NCBI RefSeq assembly: GCF_000613245.1
Contig: NZ_HG964938.1
Location: forward strand, 50,712-114,711
Source: Mycobacterium asiaticum DSM 44297
Lineage (GTDB): Bacteria > Actinomycetota > Actinomycetes > Mycobacteriales > Mycobacteriaceae
Direction of reading: 5' to 3'
DNA: 64,000 bases
Shown: positions 60,048 to 64,000 of the stretch, in pieces
Layout of the letters: the number at the start of each line of letters is the position of its first letter
Position numbering within the stretch: position 1 is the first letter of the stretch
Made by a program: the position numbers and the translations under genes
The notes under the pieces: model-generated
Told to the model about the DNA's origin: nothing
The model's input: the letters and a program-made list of their open reading frames with translations, nothing else
Database searches by the model: none

Positions 60048-61451
60048 ATGAATTCCGCGAATTGGGATATCGCACCCGGCGATACCCTTAGCCGCGAAGA
60101 CCGGCGGCGGCGCTTCGGTGGCAGCCAATACTCCGGAATCGCCCCCTCTGCCCAAACGCTGAACGTATTCATCTACTCCGACCCGTCGGCAGCCGAAGAG
60201 TTCGGCTACAACTACGACGGTTGGGATCACGTCACCGGGGTCTACAACTACACGGGTGACGGCCAGGAAGGTGATCAGCAACTAACCAGCACAGGTAACG
60301 CCGCCATCCTGCACCACAAGCGAGATGGCAAAGCACTACGCCTGTTTGAGGCTGCCGGAACGAAGCCCAACAGTGACGAGGTGATCCAGCGATACGTCGG
60401 CCGATTCGAAATCGACGAAGCCGAGCCTTACAGAATCCGCCGGGCACCCGACATAAACCAACAAGAACGGGACGTCATTGTATTTCGCCTGCGCGAACTC
60501 AGGGAGGAGCAAGACTCAGGCATCAAAACGGATGGCGCAAAGAAAGATGACGAGCCAGCGGGAACCAGTTGGTCGGAGGAGATCATCGATGCTGACACCG
60601 CACTGGCCGTGCTCCGAGATATCCGCGTTTATACACACACCGATGGTCAGCGTGCACCGTACCAGTACCTGGTTTTGCTATGGGCCATCAGTCGGCAACG
60701 GTCGGGCCATCGTGAACCGGTGCCCTTCCAAGACGTAAAGGTTGAGGTCGCCCGCATACTAAGTGACTTTGCGATAGCCGATACGGCCCCAGACCCAGCG
60801 AACCCATGGTTTGCACTCGACCAATCACCGTGGTGGACTGTCTCACAGCGGGTTACACGTTATTCTGAGATATCGAACGCCAACGTGGCGGCCGGCCTGA
60901 GCAAGCAGATCATCGATCTTCTCGAAAGAGATCCGACGTTTGCAGGACGAGCAGTCCACGCCATCCGCGCGATCATCGGAGACTCCCCTCGTCTCGATGA
61001 CCTGCTGCAGAGGTTGCAACTGTCCAATCTTCCCTCTTATCGACTGATCCCAGTCGAGAACAACACGGCCGAGACATTCACAGTCGGCCCCGCAATGAAG
61101 GACGCTCAACGCGCCCGACGTGAAGCCTTGCTGCAGAACGAATATAAGGAGTATTTAGAGAATCGCAACCATGAAGTCTTTTCACTCGAGATCCCCGTCG
61201 ATGGCCAACTTTTGAGAGTAGATCTTTACGACCGGACCACGGACGAGCTCATAGAGGTCAAGGCATCCGTGGACCGAAACACAATTAGACTCGCGCTAGG
61301 ACAGATTCTCGATTACGCACACATCGTCAAACCAAAGTTCCGCACCATCCTCGTCCCTTCAGAGCCAGCACAAGGGCTTCTTGAGATGCTGCGTGCCAAC
61401 AACATTCAGGTGCTCTGGCAGGACGCCGACGGACGTTTCAATTATGCATGA
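60048..61451 (+). CDS. SRA-like modified-DNA sensor with PD-(D/E)XK nuclease
   Basis: 467 residues from ATG 60048 with an AAAGGAG ribosome-binding site. The N-terminal about 150 residues have FGGSQYSGIAPSAQTLNVFI and then GVYNYTGDGQEGDQQLTSTGNAAILHH in two pieces, a layout like the SRA-type domain of ScoMcrA-like enzymes that read modified bases. The C-terminal core reads VDLYDRTTDELIEVKAS (about 391-407), with a conserved D, E and K. It would cut DNA carrying a foreign modification. It follows the SF2 helicase by 49 nt. Confidence 0.75.
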   Translation: MNSANWDIAPGDTLSREDRRRRFGGSQYSGIAPSAQTLNVFIYSDPSAAEEFGYNYDGWDHVTGVYNYTGDGQEGDQQLTSTGNAAILHHKRDGKALRLFEAAGTKPNSDEVIQRYVGRFEIDEAEPYRIRRAPDINQQERDVIVFRLRELREEQDSGIKTDGAKKDDEPAGTSWSEEIIDADTALAVLRDIRVYTHTDGQRAPYQYLVLLWAISRQRSGHREPVPFQDVKVEVARILSDFAIADTAPDPANPWFALDQSPWWTVSQRVTRYSEISNANVAAGLSKQIIDLLERDPTFAGRAVHAIRAIIGDSPRLDDLLQRLQLSNLPSYRLIPVENNTAETFTVGPAMKDAQRARREALLQNEYKEYLENRNHEVFSLEIPVDGQLLRVDLYDRTTDELIEVKASVDRNTIRLALGQILDYAHIVKPKFRTILVPSEPAQGLLEMLRANNIQVLWQDADGRFNYA

Positions 61452-61495
61452 CATCGACGATGTTCAAACACGACGTTTAGTTCTGGAGTAAGCAA

Positions 61496-61948
61496 GTGAT
61501 CGAATCGAATCCCTTCCGAGAAGAGATCGAGCAGATCCTTCTCAAACACCCGCGCACGCGCTGCGCCAAGGTGCTCATCGGCATGAAGCAGAATCTGACC
61601 GACACCGAAATGGCCGCCGCTGCGGCCGCCGCAGGCGAGCCCGTGCAGCCCGACCGAATCACCGAGGTCCGCAGGAACGTCCAACGGGCGCTTGATGACA
61701 CGCTCGCCACGCCCTCTGAAGCCGAGATGCAGGCCGGGCTATACCGAGAACTGCTCAACTACCCCCGCTCCCCCGAACTACGGCGGCACACTAACACCCG
61801 TTTGGCTCAACTTCAGCAACTCGATCCATCCATCAAGCTCACACCGCTGGGCGATATCCGTCTCGGTGCCAACGACGCACCGCGGCCACAGAAGCCCGAA
61901 CCACGGTGCAACAGGTGCTTCATGATCCACAACGGCGAGTGCTTATAG
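61496..61948 (+). CDS. Small protein with C-terminal CxxCFxxHxGEC motif
   Basis: 150 residues from GTG 61496 with CTGGAG upstream. The N-terminal half is helical and Arg-rich (EIEQILLKHPRTRCAKVLIG), possibly HTH; the middle contains LRRHTNTRLAQLQQLD. It ends CNRCFMIHNGECL, nearly the same Cys/His tail as the gene at 33498. It may regulate or assist the restriction genes ahead of it. Confidence 0.55.
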   Translation: MIESNPFREEIEQILLKHPRTRCAKVLIGMKQNLTDTEMAAAAAAAGEPVQPDRITEVRRNVQRALDDTLATPSEAEMQAGLYRELLNYPRSPELRRHTNTRLAQLQQLDPSIKLTPLGDIRLGANDAPRPQKPEPRCNRCFMIHNGECL

Positions 61949-62009
61949 CACCGGGGCGAGAAACACCCATTGATGACAAGGCCACCCAGGTCACTCCCGG
62001 TGTCGTAGC

Positions 62010-63368
62010 TGCCATTATCACGTCAGACCTGACTTGGCTCACGATTCCCTTTTCGCGATAGTCACAGCGATTTGACCTCCTGTTTTCGGTCTTGCTGGCG
62101 GGGATTTGCGCACTAACCGATCGTCTGCCCTGGTGGCCTACGGCGCTGTGCAGGGGCGCCCCAACCGCAGTGTTTGCCCGAAGTGCCAGACTGACGGCAT
62201 GCAGTCCGACATGTTGATGTTTACGGTGGCGAGCCTGGATGCGGAGTGTGCGCCGATGCCATCGCGACGACTTGCCGAATTGGGGATTCTCGAGCCGGTC
62301 CACCTTGAACGCTGGATCATCGACCACCCTGAGGTGCTGGGTGACCAAGTGAAGATCGTCACGACGCAGTACGACAAGTGGTCATCGGATTCCGGTGATC
62401 TGGCCAGGGAGCGCCTCGACATCCTCGGACTGGACAGCTCCGGCCAACTGGTCGTCGTCGAACTCAAACGAGGCATTGATTCTCGTATCCACCTGCAGGC
62501 CATCACATACGCGGCACTCGTGGCCGGTTTCAGCAAAGAAACCCTGGCCGACGCCCACGCGAACTATCTCAACCGTGTTGCCACCGAGCCGGTTTCGACC
62601 GCAGAGGCCCTAGAGCAGCTCGAAAACCACGTTGATGGTACTTGGGACAACGACATCCTCACCGTTCCAAAGATCATCTTGCTTGCTGAGGATTTCACTG
62701 CGCAGACATACACCACTGTGTCGTGGCTATCGGATCTCGCCCCGAACCTCACCATCGAGATGCACACGGTCAACGCGTTCCTCATGAACGGACCGACATC
62801 ACCACAGACCTGCATCGTGTTTCGACGACTTTACCCCGCAGTTGACCCGACCACCCGCGTGTTAACCCCTGGGATCGCCTCTGCCTCAGCCGATTCCGTC
62901 GCAACCAAGATCGCCGAAAAGAAGCGCCGCATCCGCTCTACATTCCTGCTCTACGAATCGAACACCATCCCCGAAGGGGCGCAGGTCGACCTCGATCTGC
63001 ACACCTGGATCAACGCCGAGCTCGCCCACGCGGTCGACAAGTGGGTCGCAGGGGATCCACGGCGAGGCCGTGCCACCTGGGTCAAGCACCGCGACCGGCC
63101 GCTCCAATGGGCAGCCGATCCAGGAGACGGCACCACGTTCACACCGACCACCTTGGCCAAAAAGATCGTGCAAGAAGCCACCGGCATCGGGCTCGACGCG
63201 ATCCCAGGCGCAGACGTCTGGCGCTACCAGGGTCAATCGCTGGCGGCTCTTGCCACCCTTGCTGAGTGACCCATTACGCGACGACCTCTGAGCTTCGCTC
63301 ACTGAATCCGCGCGAGGTGCGCACTAATTTGAGCCATGTCGGGTCGTCATTGCCATTATCACGTCAGA
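62010..63368. mobile_element. Inverted-repeat-bounded nuclease cassette flanked by an 18-bp direct repeat
   Basis: TGCCATTATCACGTCAGA occurs at 62010-62027 and again at 63351-63368. Inside lie imperfect inverted repeats: GACCTGACTTGGCTCA at 62026-62041 and its complement as TGAGCCATGTCGGGTC at 63330-63345, 13 of 16 positions matching. Between them is one nuclease gene and no transposase. The outer right repeat contains the stop codon of a prophage small terminase gene. The arrangement suggests insertion with target duplication, or a non-autonomous element. Confidence 0.6.
62199..63269 (+). CDS. PD-(D/E)XK-type endonuclease-like protein (RecB/EndoMS-like core)
   Basis: 356 residues from ATG 62199 (MQSDMLMFTVASL). 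The core EVLGDQVKIVTTQYDKW then ERLDILGLDSSGQLVVVELK (about 45-90) has Asp and the E-x-K of PD-(D/E)XK nucleases, and the following helix HLQAITYAALVAG fits. The rest is not recognised. It is enclosed by inverted and direct repeats and has no partner gene inside them. A DNA-cutting defence or mobile-element role is likely. Confidence 0.7.
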   Translation: MQSDMLMFTVASLDAECAPMPSRRLAELGILEPVHLERWIIDHPEVLGDQVKIVTTQYDKWSSDSGDLARERLDILGLDSSGQLVVVELKRGIDSRIHLQAITYAALVAGFSKETLADAHANYLNRVATEPVSTAEALEQLENHVDGTWDNDILTVPKIILLAEDFTAQTYTTVSWLSDLAPNLTIEMHTVNAFLMNGPTSPQTCIVFRRLYPAVDPTTRVLTPGIASASADSVATKIAEKKRRIRSTFLLYESNTIPEGAQVDLDLHTWINAELAHAVDKWVAGDPRRGRATWVKHRDRPLQWAADPGDGTTFTPTTLAKKIVQEATGIGLDAIPGADVWRYQGQSLAALATLAE

Positions 63369-63871
63369 AGTCGCTCTGGGCCAAGGATTGGCCGCCCCTG
63401 AGCAAGCCGGCCGGGCACGACCTCGGCCACCAGATTCGCCCGGTCGCCCGGCGACAGCCCGAATCGGCTGCCCAGCTTCGCCAGCTGGTTGTAGGCGTCG
63501 TTCAAAGCCGACCAGTACGGGCTTTTTACGAGCTGCTTCTGGCTGCCCACGCAGGTATATCCGTCGACCGGGCAGTAACCGAACGGTGGGTTGCGCACCT
63601 TGGTCTCCAGCGTTTCGACGTGGGCAACCACGCGGCACAACGCAGTGAACAACGGCACATCCCACTCCGTTAGTACGTGCTTGTCGACCAGATCCGGCGC
63701 CAATTGACGCCACACCTTCGCAGCCTTCGCGCCAATGCCGCGAGGCGGTGCTTTCAGATCGATGCCCTCAGTGTTGGCCGGTATCGGCGCGGCACGGTTC
63801 AGATTGCGCTCCCGGTCACCCCGCAGCACCTTCAAGTGCGTCGGCGCCGGTTTCGGCCCTCTTCTGCCCAC
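63359..63871 (-). CDS. Phage terminase small subunit, P27 family
   Basis: 170 residues beginning MGRRGPKPAPTHLKVLRGDR, the classic start of P27-family small terminases; the rest (AKVWRQLAPDLVDKHVLTEW, SALNDAYNQLAKLGSRFGLS) fits the helical fold. It ends PERLLT, with the stop codon inside the right-hand 18-bp repeat. It helps package phage DNA. On the minus strand the large terminase should follow below 63359, but a nuclease cassette is there instead, so this is an orphan of a decayed prophage. Confidence 0.88.
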   Translation of the reverse strand: MGRRGPKPAPTHLKVLRGDRERNLNRAAPIPANTEGIDLKAPPRGIGAKAAKVWRQLAPDLVDKHVLTEWDVPLFTALCRVVAHVETLETKVRNPPFGYCPVDGYTCVGSQKQLVKSPYWSALNDAYNQLAKLGSRFGLSPGDRANLVAEVVPGRLAQGRPILGPERLLT

Positions 63872-63974
63872 AATTAGCTCCTTTCAGTCTGTATCCGGGA
63901 AAACAACGGCAAAACGCTGACGGGCGCGAGATGCCTTGGCAAGGCGGTCGCTGTGGTGTGGGGGCCGTGATTAA

Positions 63975-64000
63975 CCCCCCCCCCCCGCCGCGGCGGCGGC
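63975..64000. repeat. C homopolymer and GGC-rich low complexity at window end
   Basis: Twelve consecutive C residues (63975-63986) are followed by GCCGCGGCGGCGGC up to the window end. This may be real low-complexity DNA or an assembly or contig edge artefact; it cannot be told from sequence. Confidence 0.6.

Overview
The window comes from a high-GC mycobacterium, most likely a nontuberculous species. The first 16 kb carry a complete mce1 lipid-import locus in the same gene order as the M. tuberculosis region Rv0162c to Rv0176, seen here in reverse: an adhE1-like dehydrogenase, an Rv0163-like thioesterase, a TB18.5-like protein, mce1R, fadD5, yrbE1A, yrbE1B, mce1A to mce1F, and two Mce-associated membrane proteins, the last cut by the window start. 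From 16.2 to 23.7 kb there is a tightly packed minus-strand catabolic operon: CoA-transferase, an unknown protein, NIPSNAP-like protein, cytochrome P450, zinc alcohol dehydrogenase, HpcH/HpaI aldolase, SnoaL-like protein, SDR and alpha/beta hydrolase. It looks like a pathway for oxidising a CoA-activated lipid or terpenoid-type substrate.

At 23.7 kb the housekeeping order ends at a relic of a 13E12-type HNH/DUF222 gene. From there to the window end the DNA is accessory: base and codon use are more mixed, genes are short-range operons on both strands, and truncated relics mark old junctions (an adenylate cyclase tail near 28.3 kb, a frameshifted remnant near 34.2 kb). Several small conflict or defence cassettes are lined up: (a) a putative nuclease plus a DndB-like DGQHR-family protein behind paired palindromes (26.3-28.2 kb); (b) a minus-strand operon of an MBL-fold hydrolase, an unknown protein and an XRE/ImmA peptidase (28.9-32.4 kb); (c) an Fe(II)/2-oxoglutarate dioxygenase with a small Cys-containing ORF beside it (34.7-36 kb); (d) an ECF-like sigma factor, an acidic linker protein and two tandem TPR-like/CHAT proteases of over 1000 residues each (36.1-43.8 kb), possibly followed by a membrane protein.

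The right part (46.4-61.5 kb) looks like a DNA-modification and restriction island. A HsdM/HsdS-like methyltransferase is divergent from a regulator gene, with repeated operator-like boxes between them. Then come a dual-specificity phosphatase plus macrodomain-like protein, a UvrD-like helicase plus Cas4-like Fe-S nuclease, a Swt1-type HEPN protein, a ParB-like protein, an SF2 helicase, and an SRA-like/PD-(D/E)XK modification-dependent nuclease. The last 2 kb hold another PD-(D/E)XK nuclease gene bounded by inverted repeats and an 18-bp direct repeat, lying immediately 3' of a prophage small terminase gene. The sequence ends in a C homopolymer and GGC-rich low complexity, which may be an assembly edge.

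The strongest candidates for an undescribed system are the sigma factor-CHAT-CHAT cassette and the multi-gene helicase/nuclease/HEPN/ParB operon. All functional calls rest on motifs and gene context read by eye; no database search was run.
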